A DNA stretch of 64,000 nucleotides from Verrucomicrobiales bacterium. GTDB taxonomy: Bacteria > Verrucomicrobiota > Verrucomicrobiia > Verrucomicrobiales > DEV007. Position 1 is the stretch's first letter; every line of letters begins with the position of its first letter. The translations under genes were made by a program, and so were the position numbers. Of the stretch, positions 55,083 to 63,578 are shown one piece after another. The notes beneath the pieces were generated by a model. The model ran no database searches and was not told where the DNA came from. It saw nothing but the letters and a program-made list of their open reading frames with translations. The stretch covers positions 1-64,000 of the forward strand of contig JAKISY010000012.1 of NCBI GenBank assembly GCA_021648365.1, in the 5' to 3' direction.

Positions 55083-55889
55083 TCAAGAACGAAGTTCAAT
55101 CCTTTGCAAACAAATCACGCCATCTATAAAGGCCATCTGCGCCCCCACTCGCTGATGAAAAGCAAATTCTGACGGAGTTTCAAAAGTCAGAGCCAAGTCC
55201 GTATGATACAAAAACAAATAGATCGCTTCTGGACACCCACCCAGCAAATCCTCCTCCACCACCCGCCTGACCTCACCCCTGCTATGATGAATGATCCCCC
55301 CCGCAGCACGCCGTCCATCCACCGCTTCACGCCGATCACGCGGAATCTCTACCTCCACATCACTGAACACCTGCTCCGCTACCCGCCGCTCACCCTCCCC
55401 CAATTCATACACATACATGCCCTGCGCATCATAATCCTCGTGCAAATTCAATGACATCAAAAATCGACGCTCACCCAGTAATTTTCTCCAAGCCTGAAAA
55501 AACTCCAACTGCTCATTTTCAAACAAACGATTCAAATCCCTGCCCTCTTCGTCTAAGCGCACATTATTGACCAGCCCCCACGGATTCACACAAGGTAAAA
55601 TGAGCAAGTTCGTCTCAGCCAAAAAATCCAAATTCTTCTCCGCCCATTCCAGCAACGCCCACACCGGAGCAGGCTCATCACCATGCACCCCCGCAGACAA
55701 ATACAAAGCACCATCCCCGCCCCCAAGATCACCACCCGTGCGTAAAGCAATGACATCATACCCAGATGGCTCAGCTAAAAAGACCAACTCCAACCCCGCC
55801 TTCTCCGCCACCAGCTTCCACCGCGTCATCAGCAAGTCATAATCATGCGACGAGTGCTGATACAACCATTCTTGTTGTGAAGGATTCAT
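55083..55889 (-). CDS. M14-type metallocarboxypeptidase / aspartoacylase-like hydrolase
   Basis: A 268-residue zinc hydrolase. SAGVHGDEPAPVWALLE near residue 71 gives the HxxE zinc pair, VNPWGLVNNVR and GRDLNRLF give the substrate-binding Asn-Arg pair, LNLHEDYDAQG the third zinc ligand, and ALTFETPSEF the catalytic Glu near the C-terminus. The substrate may be a peptide or an N-acyl amino acid. The ATG at 55889 is preferred over a TTG four codons upstream. Its neighbours (ROK gene, mpl) suggest but do not prove cell-wall sugar or peptide recycling. Confidence 0.82.
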   Translation of the reverse strand: MNPSQQEWLYQHSSHDYDLLMTRWKLVAEKAGLELVFLAEPSGYDVIALRTGGDLGGGDGALYLSAGVHGDEPAPVWALLEWAEKNLDFLAETNLLILPCVNPWGLVNNVRLDEEGRDLNRLFENEQLEFFQAWRKLLGERRFLMSLNLHEDYDAQGMYVYELGEGERRVAEQVFSDVEVEIPRDRREAVDGRRAAGGIIHHSRGEVRRVVEEDLLGGCPEAIYLFLYHTDLALTFETPSEFAFHQRVGAQMAFIDGVICLQRIELRS

Positions 55890-55926
55890 TTCCGATTTCA
55901 ATCAAATATCCTTCCATCCACTCTTT

Positions 55927-55962
55927 TTTCCGTGCCCTTCCGTGTTTTTTCGTGGTTCAAAA
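55927..55962 (+). repeat. ATCCGTG-type repeat, single arm
   Basis: Three units, TTCCGTG, TTCCGTG and TTTCGTG, spaced 9-10 bases and ending GGTTCAAAA. It lies between mpl and the M14 peptidase gene and is the only copy of this family far from the B12 locus. Confidence 0.65.
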
Positions 55963-55968
55963 CCCCCA

Positions 55969-57357
55969 CTACAAAGCTTGCAACAATTTTTCATGAATCC
56001 CACCAAAGCCCCCATTGCTCAAGACAATCACCACATCGCCCTCGCGACTCTCACTTTTTAACCGTTCGACAATCGCATCCGCTCCAGCCTCATAGAAAGC
56101 CGGCAGCCCTTTTTCTTTCAAAGTAGCCATCACCCGTTCAGGGTCAAGCCTATCCTCCATCGCCACCTTACCAGGATCCTCCACCGCGCACACACACACC
56201 GCATCCGCCTCGCTCAGAGCATCCGGCAATTCTTGCTGGAACACATTACGCCGCGTCGTATTCGAGCGCGGTTCAAACACCGCCCACAACCGAGCACCTT
56301 CAAAACGCCTGCGCATCCCCTTCAAAGCCTCACGGATCGCCGTCGGGTGATGAGCAAAATCATCCACCACCGTGATCCCGCTCTCCGTCACCCCGCGTAT
56401 CTCCTGGCGCCGCGCGATACCTTTGAACCCCAACAAGCCCTCACGAATCACCGCCGGCTCCACCCCTGCAAAACGCGCACCACACACCGCCATCGCCGCA
56501 TTGCGCACATTATACTCACCGTCCATGCCGATCACATAAGCCTCCCCTTCGATCACAAAAGCCGATTCCCCACCACGATACTCCACCTGCACGATGCGCA
56601 CATCACAAGTCTCACCCATGCCCACCGTCCTCACCGGCGCCGGGCAATGCTCCGCCACCTCAAGGCAATTAGCATCATCGCCATTCACACAAACCAGTCC
56701 ATTCGATGGCACAATGTTCAGCATCCGTTTAAAGGACAGCTTGATATCTTCGATACTATCAAAAATATCCGCGTGATCAAATTCAATATTATTGACCACC
56801 ACAAACTCAGGCAGGTAATGCAAAAACTTCGACCGCTTGTCGAAAAAAGCCGTATCGTATTCATCGCCCTCCATCACCACAAAGTCGGAATCCATCAAAC
56901 GCGCACCCTCTCCAAAATTCCTCGGAATCCCCCCGATCATGAACCCTGGCTGCAAACCCGCATGCTCCAGTAACCACGCCAACAGCGACGAAGTCGTCGT
57001 TTTCCCATGCGTGCCACTAACCACAAAATTACGCTTTCCACGCAGGAAAAACTCCTTCAACAACTCTGGCAGCGACAAATAACGCAACTTAGAATTAAGC
57101 ACCCTCTCCACCTCAGGATTGCCACGGCTCATCGCATTGCCCACCACGATATAATCAGCATCATCCGGCACATGCTCCTCTTTATACCCCTCCTTCAGTT
57201 CAATCCCATGCCCCGTCAGAAAAGTGGACATCGGAGGATACACCGACGCATCCGAGCCCGTCACCCGATAACCCCGCTCTTTCAACGCCACCGCAGCCGA
57301 CCCCATCGCCGTGCCACAGATCCCCATAAAATAAAAATGCTTTACCTTCTCACTCAT
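55969..57357 (-). CDS. mpl: UDP-N-acetylmuramate:L-Ala-gamma-D-Glu-meso-DAP ligase
   Basis: A 462-residue Mur ligase of the recycling type. HFYFMGICGTAMGSAA at the N-terminus, the ATP loop VVSGTHGKTTTSSLLAW near residue 108, EGDEYDTAFFDKRSKF near 163 and FAHHPTAI near 335 match Mpl rather than MurC. It rejoins the recycled tripeptide to UDP-MurNAc in the cytoplasm. The ATG at 57357 is chosen because the family starts immediately before the nucleotide fold; an upstream start adds 13 unlike residues. Confidence 0.93.
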   Translation of the reverse strand: MSEKVKHFYFMGICGTAMGSAAVALKERGYRVTGSDASVYPPMSTFLTGHGIELKEGYKEEHVPDDADYIVVGNAMSRGNPEVERVLNSKLRYLSLPELLKEFFLRGKRNFVVSGTHGKTTTSSLLAWLLEHAGLQPGFMIGGIPRNFGEGARLMDSDFVVMEGDEYDTAFFDKRSKFLHYLPEFVVVNNIEFDHADIFDSIEDIKLSFKRMLNIVPSNGLVCVNGDDANCLEVAEHCPAPVRTVGMGETCDVRIVQVEYRGGESAFVIEGEAYVIGMDGEYNVRNAAMAVCGARFAGVEPAVIREGLLGFKGIARRQEIRGVTESGITVVDDFAHHPTAIREALKGMRRRFEGARLWAVFEPRSNTTRRNVFQQELPDALSEADAVCVCAVEDPGKVAMEDRLDPERVMATLKEKGLPAFYEAGADAIVERLKSESREGDVVIVLSNGGFGGIHEKLLQAL

Positions 57358-57624
57358 ACTTAAACTTTCCACTACTCCAATCACTGGGCTTTGCATAAAC
57401 CCTATTGCAACTCACTGACAATACAAAAATGCAATGAAGATGAATCCCCACCTCTTTCATTCCCTTCACGACCTTCAATTACTTCATGGTCAAAAAACAT
57501 GCCTTTACTGAACCTCAGCCCACAAAATCCATTGCAAGCTCGCTCAATAATGCTTAAATCATAGCCCATCAAGATGCCGTCTGAAATTTCAGGGAGCAAA
57601 AATAAAACCAACAACACTTATATT

Positions 57625-58224
57625 ATGAGCGTACTCGTCAATCAAGAAGCCCCAGATTTCACCGCCGCCGCCGTCATGGGCGACGGATCGATCAAAGAAG
57701 ATTTCACCCTATCCACACTCAAAGGACAGCCCGTCGTGCTGTTTTTCTGGCCACTCGACTTCACCTTCGTCTGTCCGACAGAAATCATCGCCCACGACAA
57801 ACGCATCGCAGAGTTCGAGCAACGCGGCGTGCAGGTCGTTGGAGTCTCCATCGATTCCCAATTCACCCACCACGCCTGGCGCGAAACCCCCATCGAAAAA
57901 GGTGGCATCGGTCCAGTCAAATTTCCCATGGTCGCAGACATCAGTCACAGCATCACCCAATCCTACGGCGTCGAACACGCAGCCGGCGTCGCCCTGCGCG
58001 CATCCTTCTTGATCGACAAAGACGGCATCGTGCAACACCAAGTGGTCAACAACCTACCCCTCGGCCGCAACATCGACGAGATGCTGCGCCTGATCGACGC
58101 CCTCCAGTTCACCGAAGAACACGGCGAAGTCTGTCCTGCAGGCTGGCAAAAAGGCGACGACGCCATGAAACCTGACGCCGACGGAGTTGCCGATTACCTA
58201 GCTTCGCACTCCAACGATTTATAA
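57625..58224 (+). CDS. Typical 2-Cys peroxiredoxin
   Basis: A 199-residue AhpC/TSA peroxiredoxin. The peroxidatic cysteine lies in FTFVCPTEI (Cys50) and the resolving cysteine in GEVCPAGW near 172. It reduces hydrogen peroxide and organic peroxides with thioredoxin or AhpF. The start at 57625 is chosen from family alignment; the longer reading to 57574 would enter untranslated leader. A strong terminator follows 28 bases after the stop. No OxyR-type box was recognised in the 267 bases before it. Confidence 0.95.
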   Translation: MSVLVNQEAPDFTAAAVMGDGSIKEDFTLSTLKGQPVVLFFWPLDFTFVCPTEIIAHDKRIAEFEQRGVQVVGVSIDSQFTHHAWRETPIEKGGIGPVKFPMVADISHSITQSYGVEHAAGVALRASFLIDKDGIVQHQVVNNLPLGRNIDEMLRLIDALQFTEEHGEVCPAGWQKGDDAMKPDADGVADYLASHSNDL

Positions 58225-58251
58225 GAAACCACTTACTTAAATCACTACTAA

Positions 58252-58280
58252 AATGCCGAGCATCACGCTCGGCATTTTTT
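58252..58280. terminator. Terminator after the peroxiredoxin, overlapping the GNAT stop codon
   Basis: AATGCCGAGC-ATCAC-GCTCGGCATT followed by TTTT. The right arm and T run include the stop and last codons of the convergent GNAT gene (ends 58263), so one hairpin serves the 3' ends of two genes. Confidence 0.85.
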
Positions 58281-58775
58281 ATGCCCCAGCTTCTCAATTC
58301 CCTCTCGATCCAAGCGCACCGTTCGCCAATCAGGCATCACCTCCGCCCCCAGAGATTCATAAAACTCAATCGCCCGCTGATTCCAATCTAGCACCGACCA
58401 CTCAAAGCGTTGACACCCGCGCTGCTGCGCCACCCCCGCCACCCGCGTGATCAAAGCCGTGCCCACCCCCTTACCACGCAAATCAGCTTTCACATACAAA
58501 TCCTCCAACCACAAACCCGACTCGCCGATGAAAGTAGAATACGACATAAAAAAAATCGCATAGCCCACCACCTCCCCATCCACCACCGCCACCAAAGCCT
58601 CCGCCGCACGCCCCTCGCCGATCAACCCCCGCTCCAAATCCGCCACCGTAGCAACAAACTGCTGCCTCAAATCCTCAAAATCAGCCAACTCAGCAATCAA
58701 AGCATGAATCCCCACCACATCAGCCCTAACAGCATCCCGCACTTCAATCTCCATCGATGGTCTATCTTTTTTCAT
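58263..58775 (-). CDS. GNAT family N-acetyltransferase
   Basis: A 170-residue acetyltransferase: VRDAVRADVVGIHALIAELA near the start, LEDLYVKADLRGKGVGTALI with the acetyl-CoA loop (RGKGVG) near 95, and NQRAIEFYESLGAE near 135. It resembles the diamine/spermidine or thialysine acetyltransferase branch (FFMSYSTFIGESGLWLEDLYV-like stretch); a substrate call stays tentative. ATGs at 58775 and 58754 are both possible; 58775 is used. The gene ends within the peroxiredoxin terminator. Confidence 0.82.
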   Translation of the reverse strand: MKKDRPSMEIEVRDAVRADVVGIHALIAELADFEDLRQQFVATVADLERGLIGEGRAAEALVAVVDGEVVGYAIFFMSYSTFIGESGLWLEDLYVKADLRGKGVGTALITRVAGVAQQRGCQRFEWSVLDWNQRAIEFYESLGAEVMPDWRTVRLDREGIEKLGHKKCRA

Positions 58776-58853
58776 CACCATCACAGTAACTCCACTCACC
58801 ACCAAAAGCCACCATTGCTAAAGCCACCTTTCCCAGCAACAAAAATTTATAAT

Positions 58854-58864
58854 GGGTCTGACCC
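58854..58864. repeat. 11-base palindrome GGGTCTGACCC, solo copy
   Basis: GGGTC-T-GACCC followed by TTTATA. It is the partner of the palindrome at 21203-21213 beside the transposase, but here no transposase is present. It lies in the gap before yeiH. Confidence 0.6.
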
Positions 58865-58890
58865 TTTATAAGATACACACCCACCACCCC

Positions 58891-58917
58891 AAAGGCACGC
58901 AGCAGCGTGCCCCTCCA
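58891..58917 (-). repeat. REP-like hairpin headed by GGAG, copy 1
   Basis: On the minus strand, GGAG (58916-58913) is followed by a perfect 7-base stem, GGCACGC-TGCT-GCGTGCC (58911-58894), and CTTT. The same design is at 62784-62810 and, with another stem, at 62675-62700. Confidence 0.7.
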
Positions 58918-59002
58918 TTTCTTTCACTTGATTTCCCCAAATCTCCATTTATTATGTTTTCGTAATTATTAACCCGCCTGTTCTCCACGCCCTTTTACCA
59001 CC

Positions 59003-60189
59003 ATGACCACATCCTCCCTCACTCGCGATCCCTTCTCGGGACTACAACTGATGAGCGACGGCGCGTTTGCTTCTCTAGGGTCCATGGAAGCGATGGACTG
59101 GGATAGTGCCCCGCCAGCCAAATCTCCATCCATCGTCAACGCCCTGCTGCTTGCCTTTGCCATCACCGCAGCCGCCATGGCGACTCACCATTACCTACTC
59201 AAACCCGCCGGCATCCCCCTAGGCAGCACCGCGCTCGCCATGCTGATTGGCATCGCTTTACAAAATCTACTCACTCTCCCCTCAGCCATTCAGAGCGGTT
59301 GTCGCTGGATCGTCACCCGACTCATCCCCATCGCCATCGTCGCCCTGGGTGCTGGGCTGAACCTCTCAGTGCTCGCCACTAGCGGACTACGTTATCTGTT
59401 TTTTATCATCACCGCGATCAGTGTTTCGATCATCGTCTCACTGATTTTAGCAAAACTCTTGAAGCTCAAAAAATCCACCGCCCTGCTGATCGGTTGCGGC
59501 ACCGGCGTCTGTGGCAGCTCCGCCATCCTCGCAGTTGCCCCCGTGCTGAAATCTGACGAAGAAGACATCATCGTCTCCGTCGGCGCGATCAACCTGATCG
59601 GCATCGTCGCCATGTTCATCTGCATCTCCGTTGGTGCATCGTTCCCGATCAGCGCAGAATCCTTCGGACTATGGACCGGAGCCACCATCCACGCCGTGCC
59701 CACCGTCGCCGCCGCAGCCTTTGATCATAGTGTGGAGGCAGGTGAGATCGCCACTCTCGTCAAACTAGGTCGCGTCGCCATGCTCGTGCCGCTGATCTTC
59801 ATCATCGCCTTCGCCAAACACCGTCCGATCAAAAACTCCACGCCCAACACTAATTCAGTCACAAAAAACACCACTCTACTCGGACGAATCGCCAAACTGA
59901 TCCCCTGATTCGTCTGGGGTTTTGCCCTGATGGCACTGGCTGGCAGCCTGGGACTAGTGCCAGATCTCAGCTTCAGCTCATCTTCGTTATCTAGCGAGCC
60001 TATCATACTCAATAGCACCGACCTCATCCGCGCTGCAGGCAAGCTGCTACTAGCCGCCGCGATGGCAGCGATCGGCTTACAAGTAAACCTCAAATCGATG
60101 CTCACCGCAGGTAAAAAGCCATCATCGTCGCGATGCTATCATGGATCAGCCTGACCCTCATCGTGCTCAGCCTGCTGTGGCTGATCTAG
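59003..60189 (+). pseudogene. yeiH: YeiH family putative sulfate exporter, broken by a stop and a frameshift
   Basis: The frame starting at 59003 encodes a multi-helix YeiH protein (IGCGTGVCGSSAILAVAPV near residue 165, then FGLWTGATIHAVPTVAAAA near 222). It is cut by TGA at 59906 where relatives have Trp (IP-TGA-FVWGF), then continues in the same frame to about 60118. There a single missing base shifts it; the next frame reads IIVAMLSWISLTLIVLSLL and ends at TAG 60187-60189. Both defects fall in the last quarter. A 301-residue product to 59908 would still be made but lacks the final helices. Confidence 0.82.
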
Positions 60190-60240
60190 TTTTTGCACCT
60201 TCCGCTGCACCTTCTATTTCAAGCACTTGACTTTGTCCTC

Positions 60241-60284
60241 AGAATCGCCACCTTAGAGCGCCTTCACCTGACAGTGGCGAATCT
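60241..60284. other. Imperfect stem-loop in the gap before the EF-G gene
   Basis: AGAATCGCCAC and GTGGCGAATCT pair at ten of eleven positions around a ~22-base loop. A small hairpin ACTCG-TT-CGAGT lies at about 60323-60334. Otherwise the 286-base gap shows no gene. No T run, so not a terminator; a role in the fusA leader is possible. Confidence 0.35.
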
Positions 60285-60475
60285 TGTCGAGTAAAGCGGC
60301 AAAAATGAAACTCGTTCGAGTGAATCTGCCATTTTTCTTTATTTTAGACTAAAATTCCAAACTATCGGCAAAAAGGAATTGCGATGTTGGCAAATCGCCG
60401 TAAACGCAGTGCCACACAACAGATAATGCCTGTCAGCCGCAAATCGGTGCGTCGGGAAACCAAAGGAAATTGATT

Positions 60476-62560
60476 ATGAAAGATCTATCTAAATACAGAA
60501 ACATCGGCATTTTTGCTCACGTCGATGCAGGAAAAACCACGACCACAGAGCGTATCCTCAAGCTCACTGGCAAAATTCACAAAATCGGCGAAGTGCACGA
60601 CGGAGCAGCTACCACTGACTTCATGGATCAAGAGCAGGAACGTGGCATCACGATTCAGTCAGCTGCTACCACCTGTTTCTGGGACGATCACCGTTTCAAC
60701 ATCATCGACACACCTGGTCACGTTGACTTCACCATCGAAGTGTATCGTTCACTGAAAGTTCTCGACGGCGGCGTCGGCGTATTTTGTGGATCAGGCGGAG
60801 TAGAGCCTCAGTCCGAAACCAACTGGCGTTACGCCAACGAATCAGAAGTGGCTCGTATCATTTTCATCAACAAACTCGACCGCATCGGCGCCGATTTCTA
60901 CCGCGTCGTAGATCAAATCAAAAAAATCCTCGGAGCCCATCCTCTCGTCATGGTATTACCCATCGGCATCGAAGATGAAATGGTCGGCATGGTCGATCTC
61001 TTGACCCGCAAAGCTTGGGTCTGGGAAGGAACCGAGGACCCAACTGCTTACACCATCCAAGACGTGCCCGCCGACATGGTGGACAAAGTAGAGGAATACC
61101 GCGAGAAATTGATCGAAACCGCCGTCGAACAAGATGACGACGCTTTAGAAAAATACCTCGAAGGAGAAGAACCCGACATCGAGACACTCAAAAAATGTAT
61201 CCGTAAAGGAACCATCAACCTCGATTTCTTTCCCACTTATTGTGGCTCCGCCTTCAAAAACAAAGGCATCCAGATGATCCTCAATGCAGTGATCGATTAC
61301 CTGCCAAGTCCGACCGAAGTCAAACCACAGCCCGAAGTAGATCTCGACGGCACAGCAACAGGCGAGTTCGCCGTCGTGACGGACGATGCTCCCCTACGTG
61401 CTCTTGCCTTCAAGATCATGGACGACCAATACGGCGCCCTGACCTTCACACGCATCTATTCTGGCACCTTACAAAAAGGCACCACCATTCTCAATACCTT
61501 CACCGGAAAAACAGAACGTGTCGGACGTATCGTCGAGATGCACGCAGATGACCGCGAAGACGTCGATGTCGCCAGTGCAGGTGACATCATCGCCCTTGTG
61601 GGACTGAAAAACGTGCAGACCGGTCACACCCTCTGTGATCCAAAAAAACCGGCGACTTTGGAACCTATGGTTTTCCCCGATCCAGTGATCTCCATCGCTA
61701 TTTCGCCAAAAGACAAAGGAGCTTCTGAAAAGCTCGGAGTCGCGATTGGCAAAATGGTCAAAGAAGATCCATCCTTCCACGTGGAAACAGATCAGGAAAG
61801 TGGCGAAACCATCCTCAAAGGCATGGGCGAGCTTCACCTCGACATCAAAGTCGACATCCTCAAGCGCACCCATGGCTGCGAAGTAGAAGTCGGCGCACCG
61901 CAGGTCGCCTACCGCGAAACAGTGACTAAGACGATCGAAGACACCTACGTTCACAAAAAACAATCGGGTGGTTCTGGTCAATACGCCAAAATCGACTACA
62001 CCATCGAACCTCTCGAATCAGGCTCCGGCTTCGAATTCGAATCTAAAGTGGTCGGTGGTAAAGTGCCTAAAGAATTCTGGTCAGCGATTGAAAAAGGCTT
62101 CAGACTCTCTTGTGAAAAAGGTGTGCTTGCTGGTTACCCTTGTCAGGACTTCAAAGTCACCTTGCTTGACGGTGGTTTCCACGCAGTGGACTCCTCGGCA
62201 GTGGCATTCGAAATTGCAGCCAAATCAGCCTACCGCCAAAGCTTACCCAAAGCAGGCGCACAGTTGCTCGAACCCATCATGAAACTCGACGTCTTCACAC
62301 CAGAAGACAACGTCGGAGACGTGATCGGCGACCTCAACCGACGTCGCGGCATGATCAAGTCTCAGGAGAAAACACCAACCGGGATTCGTGTGAAAGCCGA
62401 CGCCCCACTGAGTGAGATGTTTGGTTACATCGGCGACCTACGCACCATGACCTCCGGTCGTGGTCAGTTCTCCATGGAGTTCGAACGCTACTCACCCTGC
62501 CCACGAAATGTGGCAGAAGACGTGATGGAAGCAGCCGCCAAAGCAGCCGCAGCCAAATAA
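60476..62560 (+). CDS. fusA2: Elongation factor G, EF-G2-like paralogue
   Basis: A 694-residue translational GTPase: [16 protein letters not shown] (G1) at 13-28, [16 protein letters not shown] (G2), DTPGHVDF (G3), NKLDR (G4), then domains II-V with [15 protein letters not shown] and [11 protein letters not shown]. Blocks such as [30 protein letters not shown] and [15 protein letters not shown] differ from the str-operon EF-G and match the second EF-G of gamma-proteobacteria. No rpsL, rpsG or tuf flanks it. The ATG at 60476 has AAGGAAA upstream. Housekeeping translocation, ribosome recycling or a stress role cannot be separated here. Confidence 0.9.
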   Translation: MKDLSKYRNIGIFAHVDAGKTTTTERILKLTGKIHKIGEVHDGAATTDFMDQEQERGITIQSAATTCFWDDHRFNIIDTPGHVDFTIEVYRSLKVLDGGVGVFCGSGGVEPQSETNWRYANESEVARIIFINKLDRIGADFYRVVDQIKKILGAHPLVMVLPIGIEDEMVGMVDLLTRKAWVWEGTEDPTAYTIQDVPADMVDKVEEYREKLIETAVEQDDDALEKYLEGEEPDIETLKKCIRKGTINLDFFPTYCGSAFKNKGIQMILNAVIDYLPSPTEVKPQPEVDLDGTATGEFAVVTDDAPLRALAFKIMDDQYGALTFTRIYSGTLQKGTTILNTFTGKTERVGRIVEMHADDREDVDVASAGDIIALVGLKNVQTGHTLCDPKKPATLEPMVFPDPVISIAISPKDKGASEKLGVAIGKMVKEDPSFHVETDQESGETILKGMGELHLDIKVDILKRTHGCEVEVGAPQVAYRETVTKTIEDTYVHKKQSGGSGQYAKIDYTIEPLESGSGFEFESKVVGGKVPKEFWSAIEKGFRLSCEKGVLAGYPCQDFKVTLLDGGFHAVDSSAVAFEIAAKSAYRQSLPKAGAQLLEPIMKLDVFTPEDNVGDVIGDLNRRRGMIKSQEKTPTGIRVKADAPLSEMFGYIGDLRTMTSGRGQFSMEFERYSPCPRNVAEDVMEAAAKAAAAK

Positions 62561-62584
62561 GCCAGCGAGCTTAAAAAATCTAAA

Positions 62585-62617
62585 ACCCTGGTCCCGTCAA
62601 GGGACCAGGGTTTTTTT
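62585..62617 (+). terminator. Strong Rho-independent terminator after fusA2
   Basis: ACCCTGGTCCC-GTCAA-GGGACCAGGGT followed by seven T: a perfect 11-base stem. Confidence 0.93.
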
Positions 62618-62674
62618 GTGCCTATTGCTCCAGAAAAGTCACGCAGAAGAGCAATTCCCCCATTCACCGTCCGC

Positions 62675-62700
62675 TGGAGGGGCAAGTTCCACCTTGCCTT
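62675..62700 (+). repeat. REP-like hairpin headed by GGAG, copy 3
   Basis: Plus strand GGAG (62676-62679), then GGCAAG-TTCCAC-CTTGCC at 62681-62698. It faces copy 2 at 62784-62810 in inverted orientation, making a pair about 135 bases wide like a bacterial interspersed mosaic element. Confidence 0.6.
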
Positions 62701-62783
62701 CTTACGCAAACACCCCAATCCCTCGATCCCGCCACCCGCTATCGACCGCGGTTATTCATTCATCCTCACACCATCCGTCATCC

Positions 62784-62810
62784 AAAGGCACGCAGGAGCG
62801 CGCCCCTCCA
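62784..62810 (-). repeat. REP-like hairpin headed by GGAG, copy 2
   Basis: Minus strand GGAG (62809-62806), then GGCGCGC-TCCT-GCGTGCC with one G-T type mismatch and CTTT. Nearly the same as copy 1 at 58891-58917. Confidence 0.65.
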
Positions 62811-62831
62811 TGAAGTATCAACTCCCTCACC

Positions 62832-63404
62832 TCACTCCACCAACTCCAGCAAAGACGTCTTTTCCTTATGCGCATCGTGACACGACGTGCAGGACTCTTT
62901 CAACTTTTCAAAAGCCCCACGTGCCACCACGATATTACGATGCTCGCTCGCAGCAATGATCGCCTTGGCACAATTCCTCAAAGTCAAAGCCGCCGCCCCC
63001 TCCCACACATAATCCGGACAACGTCCATCATCCATCAGGATAAAACTGACCTCACTGAGCACCTCCGAGTGCTCAATCAGCTTCTCCCAATCCTCGCTCG
63101 TTTCAGGACCTTTATCCAAAATTTTGCGCAGCGCATCGCAATTCGGCTTAGTCAGCCCCTTCATCACCGTACTCGTCTGCAAAGGGCGAGTGCTCTTTTT
63201 CTTCTCCCCTTCAGATTTTTTAGCAGCAGCCCTCTTCTCCTTCAAAGCTTTCAAATCTTTAGCCAACTGCTGCTGAGTCGCCGTCGTCTCTTTTTCATCA
63301 GCCGCCATCGTTTCACCCACCGCCAAGGCTAATCCGACCGCCAATCCCAGCGTCATCAACCCCACCGCTCTTTTTCTCAAACTATATTTCTGCATCATCA
63401 TCAT
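62832..63404 (-). CDS. Small exported protein with one CxxCH haem site
   Basis: A 190-residue protein. The signal peptide contains GLMTLGLAVGLALAVG and ends near TMAADE. A Lys/Glu-rich coiled segment follows (LKALKEKRAAAKKSEGEKKK), then a helical C-terminal domain ending in CTSCH at 172-176, the layout of cytochrome c' or similar four-helix haem proteins. It should be periplasmic and bind one haem c. The start is the first of four consecutive ATG codons, chosen because GAGAG lies upstream. It diverges from the haem-protein gene on its right. Confidence 0.78.
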   Translation of the reverse strand: MMMMQKYSLRKRAVGLMTLGLAVGLALAVGETMAADEKETTATQQQLAKDLKALKEKRAAAKKSEGEKKKSTRPLQTSTVMKGLTKPNCDALRKILDKGPETSEDWEKLIEHSEVLSEVSFILMDDGRCPDYVWEGAAALTLRNCAKAIIAASEHRNIVVARGAFEKLKESCTSCHDAHKEKTSLLELVE

Positions 63405-63578
63405 TTCAGTTGCTCTCCGTAAAATCCCATCACCTTCTTATGAAAAAGTTTCCCCATTTTATCAATTTTTGTCAATCTCAAAAGAAATTCATTAACACAA
63501 AAACACAAATCTCACCGCATCAAAATTGACTATCGTAAAGTTTGACAAAAACACCTATTTTCCAATACAGTGATACAC

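Noticed and set aside
59903..59911. In-frame TGA in yeiH as selenocysteine or TGA-reads-Trp
   Set aside because: Relatives have Trp there, other genes in the window use TGA as stop (for example the ATGA overlaps), and a separate frameshift follows.
60190..60475. A tRNA or small RNA gene before fusA2
   Set aside because: Hairpins are present, but no tRNA arms, CCA end or recognisable RNA family was found.
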